Shown: positions 45,261 to 54,771, counted from the stretch's first letter. The stretch is DNA of 64,000 nucleotides from Pseudomonas parasichuanensis (GCF_021601385.1 NZ_BQHO01000029.1:20051-84050), one strand, 5' to 3'. Notes: a model not told the origin generated them from the letters alone. Program-made: numbers and translations.

Positions 45261-46043
45261 TCAGGCGAGGCAATCGGCGTGCTGGCGCAGGGCCTGCCGG
45301 GCGTAGTAGTTGAATGCGGCGCCGTGGCGCTTGGGCCGGTCGATCCAGTCGTGGGCATCGCGGCCAAGCTCGGGGGCGATCGGTTTGATGGTGCCGGCGG
45401 CCATGGCCAGCAGCTGCAGGCGTGCGGCGCGTTCGATCAGCTGGGCGTAGACGCAGGCCTGCTCGATGCTGGCCCCGGTGGACAGCTGGCCGTGGTGCGA
45501 GAGCAGGATGGCGCGCTTGTCGCCCAAGGCGGCGCTGATGATTTCACCTTCTTCGTTGCCCACCGGCACACCGGGCCAGGCTTCGAGGAACGCGCAGTCT
45601 TCGTACAACGGGCACAGGTCCATGTGCGACACCACCAGCGGCACTTCGAGCATCGACAGCGCGGCCACATGGGTGGGGTGGGTGTGGATGATGCAGTTCA
45701 CGTCCGGACGGGCGCGGTACACCCAGCTGTGGAAGCGGTTGGCCGGGTTGGGCATGCCTTGGCCTTCCAGCACTTCCAGGTCTTCGTTGACCAGCAGCAG
45801 GTTGCTGGCGGTGATTTCGTCGAAGCCCAGGCCCAGCTGCTGGGTGTAGAAGGTGCCGGGTTGCGGGCCACGGGCGCTGATCTGCCCGGCCAGGCCCGAG
45901 TCGTGGCCATTGTCGAACAGAATTCGGCAGGTCAGGGCCAGCTTTTCGCGCACAGTCCACGTATTATCCGCGAGCGAGCCTTGCATCTGCGTCAGTGCCT
46001 TTTGCACCAGTTGGTCTTTGCTGTGTGTCAGGGTGTTGGCCAT
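45261..46043 (-). CDS. Class II aldolase/adducin family protein
   Basis: A 260-residue zinc enzyme. The metal-binding HTHPTH motif follows VNCIIH, GLAGQISAR is the phosphate/substrate loop region and LLSHHGQLSTGAS carries the third His. Class II aldolases of this type act on sugar phosphates, rhamnulose, fuculose or hydroxy-keto acids. Start chosen at MANTLTHSKDQL, after which the conserved LALTCRILFDNGH begins. First gene of the unit with the DapA-like lyase, divergent from its probable XRE regulator. Confidence 0.88.
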   Translation of the reverse strand: MANTLTHSKDQLVQKALTQMQGSLADNTWTVREKLALTCRILFDNGHDSGLAGQISARGPQPGTFYTQQLGLGFDEITASNLLLVNEDLEVLEGQGMPNPANRFHSWVYRARPDVNCIIHTHPTHVAALSMLEVPLVVSHMDLCPLYEDCAFLEAWPGVPVGNEEGEIISAALGDKRAILLSHHGQLSTGASIEQACVYAQLIERAARLQLLAMAAGTIKPIAPELGRDAHDWIDRPKRHGAAFNYYARQALRQHADCLA

Positions 46044-46127
46044 GGGGAGTGATCCTCTGTGGCGTGATGGTGGATGTCTCGGCTGGCCCGCCCCCTTGCT
46101 TTCGACGGTGGAGGGGCGGTCCATCAG

Positions 46128-46163
46128 ATGACACAAATAATCCTATATGACACAAAGTGTCAT
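46128..46163. promoter_or_regulatory. Operator pair for the XRE-cupin regulator
   Basis: ATGACACAAA occurs twice, 19 bases apart (46128 and 46147). The second copy is half of a perfect inverted repeat ATGACAC-AAA-GTGTCAT. It lies between the divergent aldolase and regulator genes, an ideal autoregulatory operator. Confidence 0.65.
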
Positions 46164-46197
46164 TAGCAAGTGCGTTTGTCCGGGAAAACCGCTTCAC

Positions 46198-46740
46198 ATG
46201 TCTATCCGACTGAAACTGCTGCGCAAGAAACTGGGGATCACCCTTGAGGTGCTGGCTGAAAAATCCGGCATGACCAAGAGCTACCTATCGAAGGTCGAGC
46301 GTGGCCTGAATACGCCGTCGATCGCCGCCGCGCTGAAACTGGCGCGGGCGCTGAACGTCAATGTCGAGGAGCTGTTCGACGGCGAACAGGAAGGCCAGGC
46401 GCGCTATAGCCTGGTACGGCGCGGCGAGCGTCAGGCGCTGGTCGGCAATGGCCAAGGGCCGGGTTACGCGGTGCTCACCTCCCAGGTTGGCCAGCGCAGC
46501 CTGTTGCCGTTCTTGATCCAGCCCCCCACCGAGTTCACTGATCCGACCTTCAAGGAGCACGAGGGCGAGGAGTTCCTGTTCGTCCACGAGGGCCAGGTGG
46601 AGGTGGACTTCATGAGCGAGCGGGTGCTGCTGGAGGCGGGTGATGCCCTGCATTTCAATGCCCAGACGCCGCACCGCCTGCGCTCGGTAGGCGAATGCCA
46701 GGCCCAGTTGCTGGTGGTGGTGCAGGGCGGCGAGGGGTGA
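46198..46740 (+). CDS. XRE-family regulator with cupin domain
   Basis: A 180-residue regulator. N-terminal XRE helix-turn-helix (about 5-58: LRKKLGITLEVLAEKSGMTKSYLSKVERGLNTPSIAAAL) and a C-terminal cupin barrel (about 105-175) with EGEEFLFVHEGQVEVDF and DALHFNAQTPHRL. Such proteins sense small metabolites and repress adjacent catabolic genes. ATG at 46198 matches the family N-terminus; an earlier in-frame ATG lies inside the operator. AraC follows after ten bases. Confidence 0.9.
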   Translation: MSIRLKLLRKKLGITLEVLAEKSGMTKSYLSKVERGLNTPSIAAALKLARALNVNVEELFDGEQEGQARYSLVRRGERQALVGNGQGPGYAVLTSQVGQRSLLPFLIQPPTEFTDPTFKEHEGEEFLFVHEGQVEVDFMSERVLLEAGDALHFNAQTPHRLRSVGECQAQLLVVVQGGEG

Positions 46741-46750
46741 GGGCAGGGCG

Positions 46751-47551
46751 ATGATCGAGGCCTCGCGGTTCTGGCGTGACCCTGCCTTGCCGTTTGTCGA
46801 GGCCCGGCGCGTGGGGGATGGGCGCCAGGTGTGCTATGCGGCGCATTCCCATGAGAGTTTTTCGATCGGCTTGATCACGGGTGGGCGCAGCAGCTACCTC
46901 ACGGGGGACGCCAGGCACGAGGTTGGTGCTGGCAGTACCGTGCTGATGAACCCTGGGGTGGTGCATACCTGCAATCCGATCCAGGGGGAACCCTGGTCGT
47001 ACCTGATGCTGTTTGTCGACTTGCCGTGGCTGCAGGACCACGGCTTTGCCCTGCCGGAAGCGACACTCAGCACCTCGCTGACGTTGTACGGTCGGTTGCT
47101 TGAGCTGTTTGCGGGCCTGTTCGACGACCAACCGGCCTCTCACAAGGAGGCGCTACTGGTTGCATTTTTTGAAGCGCTGCCTGGCTATTTCGATCAGCGA
47201 CCAGGCCAGCGCAGGGTGGAGCACCCGCGGCTTGAAATGGCTGCCGCGTTCATCCGCGCCCATCGTCTGGATCCGCTGACCATAGAAGACATCTGCAGTG
47301 CGGTGGGGCTTTCCCGTGCCTACCTGATCCGCGCGTTCGGCAAGCGTTTCGGGCTGACACCCCACGGCTATCTGCTCGACCAGCGGGTGCAGCATGCCCG
47401 CGCCCAGCTGCGCCTGGGCCGGCCGATCGCCGAGGTGGCGCTGGAGGCGGGTTTTGCCGACCAGGCGCATCTGCAACGGGCGTTCAAGCGGCACCTGGCG
47501 GCGACGCCGGGGCATTATCGGGATTCGGCAGGACAATCTCGCCCCCTGTAG
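46751..47551 (+). CDS. AraC-family regulator (cupin type)
   Basis: A 266-residue activator: cupin-like sensor N-terminus (HSHESFSIGLITGGRSSYL, GSTVLMNPGVVHTC) and two helix-turn-helix units (LTIEDICSAVGLSRAYLIRAF and IAEVALEAGFADQAHLQRAFKRH). This layout, convergent with a LysE-type exporter gene, is the usual AraC/LysE exporter pair. The last codons and stop fall inside a REP element, so the C-terminus (SRPL) may be REP-derived. Confidence 0.88.
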   Translation: MIEASRFWRDPALPFVEARRVGDGRQVCYAAHSHESFSIGLITGGRSSYLTGDARHEVGAGSTVLMNPGVVHTCNPIQGEPWSYLMLFVDLPWLQDHGFALPEATLSTSLTLYGRLLELFAGLFDDQPASHKEALLVAFFEALPGYFDQRPGQRRVEHPRLEMAAAFIRAHRLDPLTIEDICSAVGLSRAYLIRAFGKRFGLTPHGYLLDQRVQHARAQLRLGRPIAEVALEAGFADQAHLQRAFKRHLAATPGHYRDSAGQSRPL

Positions 47552-47579
47552 GGGCGCCCCGGCAAGGCCGCTCCTACAA
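47546..47579. repeat. Single REP element overlapping the araC stop
   Basis: CTGTAGGGGCGCCCCGGCAAGGCCGCTCCTACAA is an imperfect inverted REP. The araC stop codon TAG is part of its left end. It separates the convergent araC and lysE genes. Confidence 0.75.
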
Positions 47580-47584
47580 AAGCT

Positions 47585-48169
47585 TCAGGCAATCAGCAGA
47601 TACCCCGCGCTCGCCACCAACAACACCGCCAACCCGCGATTGAACAAGCGCAACCGCCTCGGCTCCCCCAGATACTGCCGAATCACACTCCCGGCCCACG
47701 CCCAGCTGGCCACCGAGACGAAACAGATCGGCCCATAGATCCAGGTGAACAGCCACAACAGATGCTGCTCGCCAGCGGTATAGGCACCCACCCCGGCCAC
47801 TGCTGCCAGCCACGCCTTGGGGCTCAACCACTGCATGGCCGCGCCATGCCAGGCAGTGGGTGCCTGATGCTCGCCGTCGGCTTGCAGTTGGCCATCGTCA
47901 CTGGCCAGCTTCCAGGCCATGTACAGCAGAAACAGCACGCCGCCCCACAGCAACAGGTGCGCAAGCCACGGCCAGCGCAGCAGCAGTTCATGCAGGCCCA
48001 GGCCGGTGAGCACCAGCAGCAGGCAGAAGCCCAGGGTGGCGCCGGCGGCGTGCCCGAGGCTGGCGCGCAGGCCGTGGCGGGCGCCACTGCCCAGCGCCAC
48101 GATATTGACCGGGCCAGGGGAAATGGAGGCCGCCAGGGCGAAGGCGGCCATGGACAGGGACAAGCTCAT
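47585..48169 (-). CDS. LysE-family exporter
   Basis: A 194-residue amino-acid/metabolite efflux protein with about six membrane segments. AASISPGPVNIVALGSGARHGL in the first third is the family signature (PGP-x-N-x(n)-GxRxGxxAS) and the rest is hydrophobic. ATG at 48169 is chosen because MSLSLSMAAFALAASISPGP is the normal N-terminus. Probably controlled by the convergent AraC regulator. Substrate unknown. Confidence 0.87.
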   Translation of the reverse strand: MSLSLSMAAFALAASISPGPVNIVALGSGARHGLRASLGHAAGATLGFCLLLVLTGLGLHELLLRWPWLAHLLLWGGVLFLLYMAWKLASDDGQLQADGEHQAPTAWHGAAMQWLSPKAWLAAVAGVGAYTAGEQHLLWLFTWIYGPICFVSVASWAWAGSVIRQYLGEPRRLRLFNRGLAVLLVASAGYLLIA

Positions 48170-48340
48170 GGGCAGATTCCTTGTAACGATGGAGTGCCGC
48201 CATGATCGACGACAGGTAGCGCGCAGGTATTGAACAAAAATGCCCAAGGTCTCTGTTACAGATTTTGTAATAGTTTCGCGCTGTGGGAAAAAGCTGCTTC
48301 GATTGTAGGATCGTCATCCCTTTTTCTGATCAAGGTCTAT

Positions 48341-48430
48341 ATGAGCACCTTCGCGGAGCCCCCCAGTTTCCGGCCTTCCCGGCCATCCTTCCCCCGTCCC
48401 CGTGACGCCGCCCTTGTGAGTACCCGCTAA
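48341..48430 (+). CDS. Short Pro/Arg-rich ORF coupled to TerC-CBS gene
   Basis: A 29-codon ORF ([20 protein letters not shown]...) preceded by AAGG five bases before ATG and ending TAATG, so its stop shares a base with the next gene's start. It holds six Pro and five Arg residues, the kind of content that slows ribosomes. The downstream gene has only a weak site of its own, so it may rely on termination here. A leader or attenuation role is inferred; it may also be a chance ORF. Confidence 0.4.
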   Translation: MSTFAEPPSFRPSRPSFPRPRDAALVSTR

Positions 48431-50001
48431 TGGAATGGCTAGCCGACCCCACGGCCTGGCTGGGCCTGCTGACGCTTATCGTCCTCGAGCTGGTGCTGGG
48501 TATCGACAACCTGGTGTTCATCGCCATCCTCGCCGACAAATTGCCGCCCCATCAGCGCGACCGCGCGCGGGTGATCGGCCTGTCGTTGGCACTGATCATG
48601 CGCCTTGGCCTGTTGGCCAGCATCTCGTGGATGGTCACCCTGACCGCCCCGCTGATCGAGGTGTTCGGCAAGACCTTCTCTGGCCGTGACCTGATCATGC
48701 TGTTCGGTGGTGTGTTCCTGTTGTTCAAGGCCACCATGGAGCTGCACGAAAGGCTGGAGGGCCATGTCGCCCAGTCTGGCGGTGTGACGCGGCATGCGGC
48801 GTTCTGGCCGATCGTCGCGCAGATCGTGGTGCTCGATGCGGTGTTCTCGCTGGATGCGGTGATTACCGCGGTGGGTATGGTCGAACACCTGTCGGTGATG
48901 ATGATCGCGGTGATCTTCTCGATCGGCATCATGATCGTCGCCAGCAAGCCGCTGACCCGCTTCGTCAACGCTCACCCGACAGTGATCATGCTGTGCCTGG
49001 GCTTCCTGATGATGATCGGCTTCAGCCTCACCGCCGAAGGCCTGGGCTTCCATATCCCCAAAGGCTACCTGTACGCGGCCATCGGCTTCTCGCTGCTGAT
49101 CGAGCTGTTCAACCAGCTGGCCCGCGCCCGCCGCAAGCGCAGTGTGCAACAGCACCGACCGTTGCGTGAGCGTACCGCCCATGCCGTGCTGCGCCTGATG
49201 GGCGGGCGCCGGGTGGAGGCTGACGAGGTGGGCGAGGAGATCGCCGACCTGGTCGAGGACGGTAGCGAGCAAGTGGTCTTCGACCGTCGCGAGCGGGTGA
49301 TGATCAGCGGCGTGCTGAACCTGGCCGAACGGCCGATCCGCACGGTGATGACGGTGCGTGCCAAGGTCGATGCCATCGACCTGGCGCAACCGGCCGAGGT
49401 GATCACCCAGGCGTTGATCAACTCGTCCTACTCGCGCCTGCCGCTGATCCGCGGCGGCCGCATCGAGGAACCGCTGGGCTTCGTGCACAAGAAGGAACTG
49501 CTCAAGGAGCTTCTGGCCGGCAACGAGCCAGACCTTGAGGCCCTGGCCAGGGCGCCGTTGAATCTGTTGGAGAGCTTCAGCATCCTCAATGCCCTGGAGC
49601 AGATGCGTGGGCAGTCGACGCACATTGCCTTCGTGGTCAACGAGTTCGGTGATTTCACCGGTGTGCTGACCATGACCGACATCCTCGAGTCGATTGCCGG
49701 CGAGCTGCCCGACGCCAGCGAGGTCGAAGGCCCGGGCGTGGTGGAAGAGGCGGATGGTTTCGTCGTCAGCGGCGCCCTGAACCTGGCCCAGGTGCAGGCG
49801 CGTACCGGTTTCGCGGCCCGCGCCACCGAGGACTACCAGACCCTCGCGGGCCTGGTGATGAGCCTGCTCGACCGTCTGCCAGTGGTCGGTGACCATCTGC
49901 AGTGGAATGGCTGGAGCATGACCGTGGTGGCGGTGGAGGAGCGCCGGGTACGCCAGGTGCGCCTTACACCGAGCGCCGACGCTGACGCAGCAGGTGCTTG
50001 A
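48430..50001 (+). CDS. TerC-family membrane protein with CBS and CorC domains
   Basis: A 523-residue protein like E. coli YegH/YoaE. The TerC domain (about 1-235) has seven membrane segments with [16 protein letters not shown] and [18 protein letters not shown] bearing membrane acidic residues. A CBS pair (about 290-420; [10 protein letters not shown] and [17 protein letters not shown]) and a CorC/HlyC-associated domain (about 435-515; [14 protein letters not shown]) follow. Such proteins are linked to metal export. The start overlaps a short upstream ORF. The 3' end overlaps rarD by 38 bases. Confidence 0.88.
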   Translation: MEWLADPTAWLGLLTLIVLELVLGIDNLVFIAILADKLPPHQRDRARVIGLSLALIMRLGLLASISWMVTLTAPLIEVFGKTFSGRDLIMLFGGVFLLFKATMELHERLEGHVAQSGGVTRHAAFWPIVAQIVVLDAVFSLDAVITAVGMVEHLSVMMIAVIFSIGIMIVASKPLTRFVNAHPTVIMLCLGFLMMIGFSLTAEGLGFHIPKGYLYAAIGFSLLIELFNQLARARRKRSVQQHRPLRERTAHAVLRLMGGRRVEADEVGEEIADLVEDGSEQVVFDRRERVMISGVLNLAERPIRTVMTVRAKVDAIDLAQPAEVITQALINSSYSRLPLIRGGRIEEPLGFVHKKELLKELLAGNEPDLEALARAPLNLLESFSILNALEQMRGQSTHIAFVVNEFGDFTGVLTMTDILESIAGELPDASEVEGPGVVEEADGFVVSGALNLAQVQARTGFAARATEDYQTLAGLVMSLLDRLPVVGDHLQWNGWSMTVVAVEERRVRQVRLTPSADADAAGA

Positions 50002-50851
50002 AACCTTCAAGCACCAGCACCAGCACCGCGGCCCAGATCGGCAGGTAGGTCAACCACTGGTCGGGGCCGATGGTTTCGCCCAGCAGCAGGGCGACGCCCA
50101 CCAGCAGTACCGGCTCGACGTAGCTGAGCAGGCCGAACAGGCTGAACGGCAGCATGCGGCTGGCCAGTACGTAGGCGATCAGGGCACTGGCGCTGATCGC
50201 CCCGAGCAGTGGGATCAGCCAGTACAGGTTCTGGTGTAGCGCCAGGTCCGCGGCCGACAACGGGCCCTGGATCACGAAGTACAGGGCCCACGGCAGCAGC
50301 AGGCACATGTCGTACCACAGGCCGCCCAGGTGGTCGGTGCGGCAGCGTCGGCGCAAGACGAAATAGATCGGGTAGCCGACGGTCACCAGAATGGTCTCCC
50401 AGGCAAAGCTGCCGTTCTGGTACAGCTCGTGGCCCACTCCCAGGGCCGCGCAGCTGACCGCCACCTTTTGCAGGCGCGACAGGCGTTCGCCGTACACCAG
50501 GCGGCCGGTCAGCACCATCGCCAGTGGCAGCAGGAAGTAACCCATCGACACTTCCAGGCTGCGCCCGTGCAGTGGCGCCCAGAGGAACAGCCACAACTGC
50601 ACCCCCATCAACCATGAAGTACCGACCATGCCCAGTAGCAGCAGGGGGGTGTGGCGAACCCGCGCAAGCAATTCGCCAACCCGTTTCCAGTCTTTGGATA
50701 TCAACATGAACAGCGTCAGGCAGGGCAGCGTCAGCAGGGTGCGCCAGCCGAAGATTTCCTCGCCGTCGAGCGGCGTGAGGAAGGAGGTATAGAAATACAT
50801 CACGGCGAACAGACAGGACGCCATGACCGATGAAACGATGCCTTTTGACAC
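49964..50851 (-). CDS. rarD: RarD-type EamA transporter
   Basis: A 295-residue ten-segment transporter of the drug/metabolite superfamily. [21 protein letters not shown] and [13 protein letters not shown] (the RarD signature beginning G.EI..WR), then [23 protein letters not shown] and [15 protein letters not shown] are all diagnostic. Named after the chloramphenicol-sensitive RarD protein, substrate uncertain. Its 3' end overlaps the TerC-CBS gene on the other strand by 38 bases. Confidence 0.9.
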   Translation of the reverse strand: MSKGIVSSVMASCLFAVMYFYTSFLTPLDGEEIFGWRTLLTLPCLTLFMLISKDWKRVGELLARVRHTPLLLLGMVGTSWLMGVQLWLFLWAPLHGRSLEVSMGYFLLPLAMVLTGRLVYGERLSRLQKVAVSCAALGVGHELYQNGSFAWETILVTVGYPIYFVLRRRCRTDHLGGLWYDMCLLLPWALYFVIQGPLSAADLALHQNLYWLIPLLGAISASALIAYVLASRMLPFSLFGLLSYVEPVLLVGVALLLGETIGPDQWLTYLPIWAAVLVLVLEGFKHLLRQRRRSV

Positions 50852-50883
50852 GAATGCCTCGAAAAACGGGAAGGGTGGGCGGA

Positions 50884-52470
50884 TCAGTCGCGCATGATCT
50901 CAGGGGGCGCGTCTTGCAGCAACCGCAGGCTGCCCGGGCGTGTGGCCAAGGCAATGAGCAGCTCGGCGCTGGGCATTGGTCTGGCGAACAGATAACCCTG
51001 CTGAAAGTCCACCCCGTGGCGCTCCAGGTAGTCGCGTTGCACCACGGTTTCCACGCCTTCGGCGACGATGCCCAGCCCCAGCTTGGCCGACAGTTCGATG
51101 ATGGTGTCGAGGATATGTTGCGACAGCGCATCGCCGCCGATCATGGCGACGAAGCTCTGGTCGATCTTCAGGTAGTCGACCTTGAACTGACGCAGGTAGT
51201 TGAGGCTGGACTGGCCCGTGCCGAAGTCGTCGAGGGCGATCATGACCCCCATGTCGTGCAGCTTTTCGAACAGCTCCAGGGTGACCGGGGTGGGTTCGAT
51301 CAGTTTGCGCTCGGTCAACTCGAGGGTAAGCACCACACGCCCGGGCGGGAAGTGCTGGAGAAAGGTGCGGCAATCATCGAGCAGGCCAAGGTCGCGGCAA
51401 TGATCGGCGGTGATGTTGATGCCCACGTGGAAGCCGTCGCTCAGCAGCGCCACGTGGGGTGCCAGGGCTTGTGCCGTATTGAACATCAGGGCGCGGGTCA
51501 TGGCGACGATCTGCCCGCTGTGTTCGGCATAGGGGATGAACAGGTCCGGGCGAACCAGGCCCTCGCGCGGATGCTGCCAGCGCATCAGCACTTCGACCCC
51601 GGCCCAGTGATAGTCGCCTTTGCGCACCACCGGCTGGAAGTACGGCAGGAACTCGCCGGCTTCGAGCGCACGGTCGAGTTCGGCGCGGGGCGAGGTGGCG
51701 CGGCGCACTTGCCAGCGGCAGACGCTGCCAGCGACCACGCCGAGCACCAGCAGCAGGCTGAGCAGGGCTGGGTAGCGTGAGCGCATGACCTCGCCCAGCT
51801 TGCCTGAGGCGTAGCCGCCCTGCACGCTGAACGGGTAGCGTGTCGAAGAGAAGGTGACGGGGGCGCTGGCCGCGACCGGCGGTATGCCTTCGTGCACCAG
51901 GCCATCCTGGCTCATCCAGTGACTGCCCACCCGCACCAACAGCTCGTCATCCTGAGCGATCAGGCGCAGGGCCGTCAGCAGGTGGCTGCCGTCCACCGTG
52001 GCGATTGCCCCGCGATCACCCTGGCTGACTCGGTAAACCAGCAGTGGATGGCCCGGCGTGACGGAGTTGCCGTCCATCAGCCAGAGCTGCCCGTCGGTAT
52101 AGTCACGCGCATCCACCGGCTCGTCGAAATTGCCAAACAGCGAAGTGCAATACAGGTTGTTGCGGTCGAACAGGCTGGTGGAGCGCACGAACGCATTGCG
52201 CGTGACTGCTATGCGCAGTGCCAGCTGCACCTGTTCGCAGGGCTGGCCGGCCTTGGGTAGGAGGTCGTTCGCGGCACTGGACAGGCTGTCTAGAATCATC
52301 TCGATGTGCCCAACCACTTCGCGCGCGGTGGCCAGGCTGTTGGCCTGCAACTCGCGCTCGGTCTGCCAGCGGGTCACAGCCAGCCCGCAGACCAGCGGCA
52401 GCACCCCGACGACCCAGGGCAGCAGAGTGCGCCAGCTCCAGCGGGCAGGGCGTTTGGTGGTCAGGGGCAT
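50884..52470 (-). CDS. CSS-EAL cyclic-di-GMP phosphodiesterase
   Basis: A 528-residue membrane enzyme. A first membrane segment (about 17-35) is followed by a periplasmic CSS-type sensor domain with two Cys (CEQV and YCTSLFGN, where the family has CSS) that can form a redox-sensing disulphide; a second segment lies near 235-255. The C-terminal EAL domain (about 270-515) has EVLMRW (EAL-type Glu), NITADHCRD, TLELTERKLI, ALDDFGTGQSSL, LKIDQSFV, EGVET and QGYLFARPM, all needed for activity. It degrades c-di-GMP, so disulphide state may control biofilm formation. Confidence 0.92.
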   Translation of the reverse strand: MPLTTKRPARWSWRTLLPWVVGVLPLVCGLAVTRWQTERELQANSLATAREVVGHIEMILDSLSSAANDLLPKAGQPCEQVQLALRIAVTRNAFVRSTSLFDRNNLYCTSLFGNFDEPVDARDYTDGQLWLMDGNSVTPGHPLLVYRVSQGDRGAIATVDGSHLLTALRLIAQDDELLVRVGSHWMSQDGLVHEGIPPVAASAPVTFSSTRYPFSVQGGYASGKLGEVMRSRYPALLSLLLVLGVVAGSVCRWQVRRATSPRAELDRALEAGEFLPYFQPVVRKGDYHWAGVEVLMRWQHPREGLVRPDLFIPYAEHSGQIVAMTRALMFNTAQALAPHVALLSDGFHVGINITADHCRDLGLLDDCRTFLQHFPPGRVVLTLELTERKLIEPTPVTLELFEKLHDMGVMIALDDFGTGQSSLNYLRQFKVDYLKIDQSFVAMIGGDALSQHILDTIIELSAKLGLGIVAEGVETVVQRDYLERHGVDFQQGYLFARPMPSAELLIALATRPGSLRLLQDAPPEIMRD

Positions 52471-52785
52471 GCGTAGGCGAACCGGGTGGCGGACGGGTGT
52501 GTCAGTGCCTAGGATAGCCGTTTGTCGGCGAGGCCTACCAACTAAAGCGCGACAAACAAATTTACGCAATGTAGAATCGCGTTACGAATACAACAATAAG
52601 ATCTTCCGCCAACCGGAGGATCAAGCCCGCCGAGAATGGGTCCCCATGACAAACCCTGCATTCAAGCTGATCATTGGTGCCTACCTGGCCCGCAGCGTGC
52701 GCGGCATCCCCTGTTCGCCTCCTGTTCCGTTCGCCATCGCAAGCCAGTAACCCAACCGTTTTTTGCTGCAGATGAGGACACGAAC
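52471..52785. promoter_or_regulatory. Divergent gap before hpd
   Basis: This stretch separates the divergent EAL and hpd genes and must hold their promoters. ATCTTCCG and CGGAGGAT (52601-52621) form an eight-base RNA hairpin with one G-U pair in the hpd leader. A 34-codon ORF (52646-52750) lies just before hpd; see findings. No known operator was recognised. Confidence 0.4.
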
Positions 52786-53862
52786 ATGGCAGATATCTTC
52801 GAAAACCCGATGGGCCTTGAAGGCTTTGAATTCATCGAGCTCGCCTCGCCGACTCCTGGCGTGCTGGAGCCGGTCTTCCAGATCCTCGGTTTCACCAAGG
52901 TGGCGACCCACCGCTCCAAGAATGTGCACCTGTACCGCCAGGGTGGCATCAACCTGATCCTCAACAACGAACCCAAAAGCGCCGCCTCCTACTTCGCCGC
53001 CGAGCATGGCCCGTCGGTGTGTGGCATGGCCTTCCGCGTGCGCAACGCCCATGAAGCCTATGCCCGCGCCCTGGAGCTGGGTGCCCAGCCGGTTGAGATC
53101 GAGACTGGCCCGATGGAGCTGCGTCTGCCGGCGATCAAGGGTATCGGTGGCGCGCCGCTGTACCTGATCGACCGTTATGAAGAAGGCAGCTCGATCTACG
53201 ACATCGATTTCAAGTTCATCGACGGCGTGGATCGCAACCCGGTTGGTGCGGGCCTTAAGATCATCGACCACCTCACCCACAACGTGTATCGCGGGCGCAT
53301 GGCCTACTGGGCCGGCTTCTACGAGAAGCTGTTCAATTTCCGCGAGATCCGCTACTTCGACATCAAGGGCGAGTACACCGGCCTGACCTCCAAGGCGATG
53401 ACCGCGCCCGACGGCATGATCCGCATCCCGCTCAACGAAGAGTCGTCCAAGGGCGCGGGGCAGATCGAAGAGTTCCTGATGCAGTTCAACGGCGAGGGCA
53501 TCCAGCACGTGGCCTTCCTCACCGACGACCTGCTCAAGACCTGGGATGCCCTCAAGGGCTTCGGCATGCGCTTCATGACCGCACCGCCGCAGACTTACTA
53601 CGAAATGCTCGAGGAGCGCCTGCCGGGTCACGGCGAGCCGGTCGACCAGTTGCAGTCGCGTGGCATCCTGCTGGACGGTGCTTCCGAGGCGGGCGACAAG
53701 CGCCTGCTGCTGCAGATCTTCTCGGAAACCCTGTTGGGCCCGGTGTTCTTCGAGTTCATCCAGCGCAAGGGTGACGACGGCTTCGGCGAGGGCAACTTCA
53801 AGGCACTGTTCGAGTCCATCGAGCGTGACCAGGTGCGTCGCGGCGTGCTGAACGCCGAGTAA
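52786..53862 (+). CDS. hpd: 4-hydroxyphenylpyruvate dioxygenase
   Basis: A 358-residue Fe(II) dioxygenase converting 4-hydroxyphenylpyruvate to homogentisate in tyrosine catabolism. The vicinal-oxygen-chelate fold is duplicated; iron ligands His162 ([12 protein letters not shown]), His241 ([10 protein letters not shown]) and Glu322 ([11 protein letters not shown]) are present. Length equals that of Pseudomonas enzymes. ATG starts [16 protein letters not shown], matching family N-termini. It is monocistronic, with hmg genes elsewhere, and ends before a strong hairpin. Confidence 0.96.
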   Translation: MADIFENPMGLEGFEFIELASPTPGVLEPVFQILGFTKVATHRSKNVHLYRQGGINLILNNEPKSAASYFAAEHGPSVCGMAFRVRNAHEAYARALELGAQPVEIETGPMELRLPAIKGIGGAPLYLIDRYEEGSSIYDIDFKFIDGVDRNPVGAGLKIIDHLTHNVYRGRMAYWAGFYEKLFNFREIRYFDIKGEYTGLTSKAMTAPDGMIRIPLNEESSKGAGQIEEFLMQFNGEGIQHVAFLTDDLLKTWDALKGFGMRFMTAPPQTYYEMLEERLPGHGEPVDQLQSRGILLDGASEAGDKRLLLQIFSETLLGPVFFEFIQRKGDDGFGEGNFKALFESIERDQVRRGVLNAE

Positions 53863-53880
53863 TCAACTCAGCGCAGTCAA

Positions 53881-53933
53881 TCGCGGGGCAAGTCGCATCG
53901 GTGTACCGATCCGACTTGCCCCGCGATGCTTTT
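53881..53933. terminator. Long hairpin terminator after hpd
   Basis: A perfect 15-bp stem (TCGCGGGGCAAGTCG / CGACTTGCCCCGCGA) is topped by a second five-to-six-base stem ATCGGT/ACCGAT after one mismatch, followed by TGCTTTT. It serves hpd and the convergent PfpI gene. Confidence 0.85.
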
Positions 53934-54628
53934 CAGCCAGCCTTGCGTTTGGCCAGGCACTTGAGCACCGCCTGCGCTACCCCAGCAGTGGACGCTGGGT
54001 TCTGCCCGGTGATCAGGCTGCCGTCCTCAACCACGAAGGGCGCCCACGGGTCTTCCGCCTTCTGGTACTCGCCACCCCGTGCACCCAGTTCGTTCTCGGT
54101 GAGGAAGGGCACCTCCTTGTCCAGCTCTGCCAGTTTCTCTTCGATATTGGAGAAACCGGTCACGCTTCGCCCTCTGAGCAACAGGGTGTTGTCGCTGAGC
54201 TTTATATTCAGCAACCCCACGGCACCCTGGCAGACTGAAGCTACGACCCCGCCAGCTTCGTAAATACGCCGCGCCAGGTCCTGCAGCGGCTGGTTATCGG
54301 GGAAGTCCCACATCACGCCATGGCCACCGGTGTAATAAATGGCACTGTACTGCTCGGCCTTGACCTCGCCGGGGCTGAGGGTCGCGCCAAGGCGCTTCAT
54401 GAAGGCCTTGTCGTCGTACCATCGCCAGTCCAGGTCCGGGGCCATCTGCAGGCTGTGCGGGTCGATCGGCACATAGCCGCCTGCCGGGCTGACATAGTCG
54501 ACCGTGAAGCCTGCCTGCTGCACGGGGGCGACGAAGTGCACGGCTTCACCCAGCCACAAGCCCGTGGCGCGTTTGATGTTGGGGTACTTGGCGGTATTGG
54601 TCAGCACGACCAGGATCTTCTTGTTCAT
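53933..54628 (-). CDS. DJ-1/PfpI-family protein (Hsp31-like)
   Basis: A 231-residue member of the class I glutamine amidotransferase-like DJ-1 superfamily. Glu28 in GLWLGEAVHF and Cys133 in ASVCQGAVGLL form the catalytic pair; the residue after Cys is Gln where many members have His, as in the Hsp31/glyoxalase III-like branch. AIYYTGGHGVMWDFPD is the typical strand-loop. Methylglyoxal or deglycase activity is possible. ATG at 54628 excludes an unsupported extension. Confidence 0.88.
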   Translation of the reverse strand: MNKKILVVLTNTAKYPNIKRATGLWLGEAVHFVAPVQQAGFTVDYVSPAGGYVPIDPHSLQMAPDLDWRWYDDKAFMKRLGATLSPGEVKAEQYSAIYYTGGHGVMWDFPDNQPLQDLARRIYEAGGVVASVCQGAVGLLNIKLSDNTLLLRGRSVTGFSNIEEKLAELDKEVPFLTENELGARGGEYQKAEDPWAPFVVEDGSLITGQNPASTAGVAQAVLKCLAKRKAG

Positions 54629-54771
54629 GTGCGCATGCCCATCCAACCCAAGGGGGCCGGTTACCCGGCAAAGGGAAAAACCCTCTCAGCATAGCCGTCG
54701 CTGCGCGTGGCGCCATGGCCGGCTGGCGTTGTGCTAGTCTCGAGCGAATCATGCGCAGCAAGGAAGTCATC

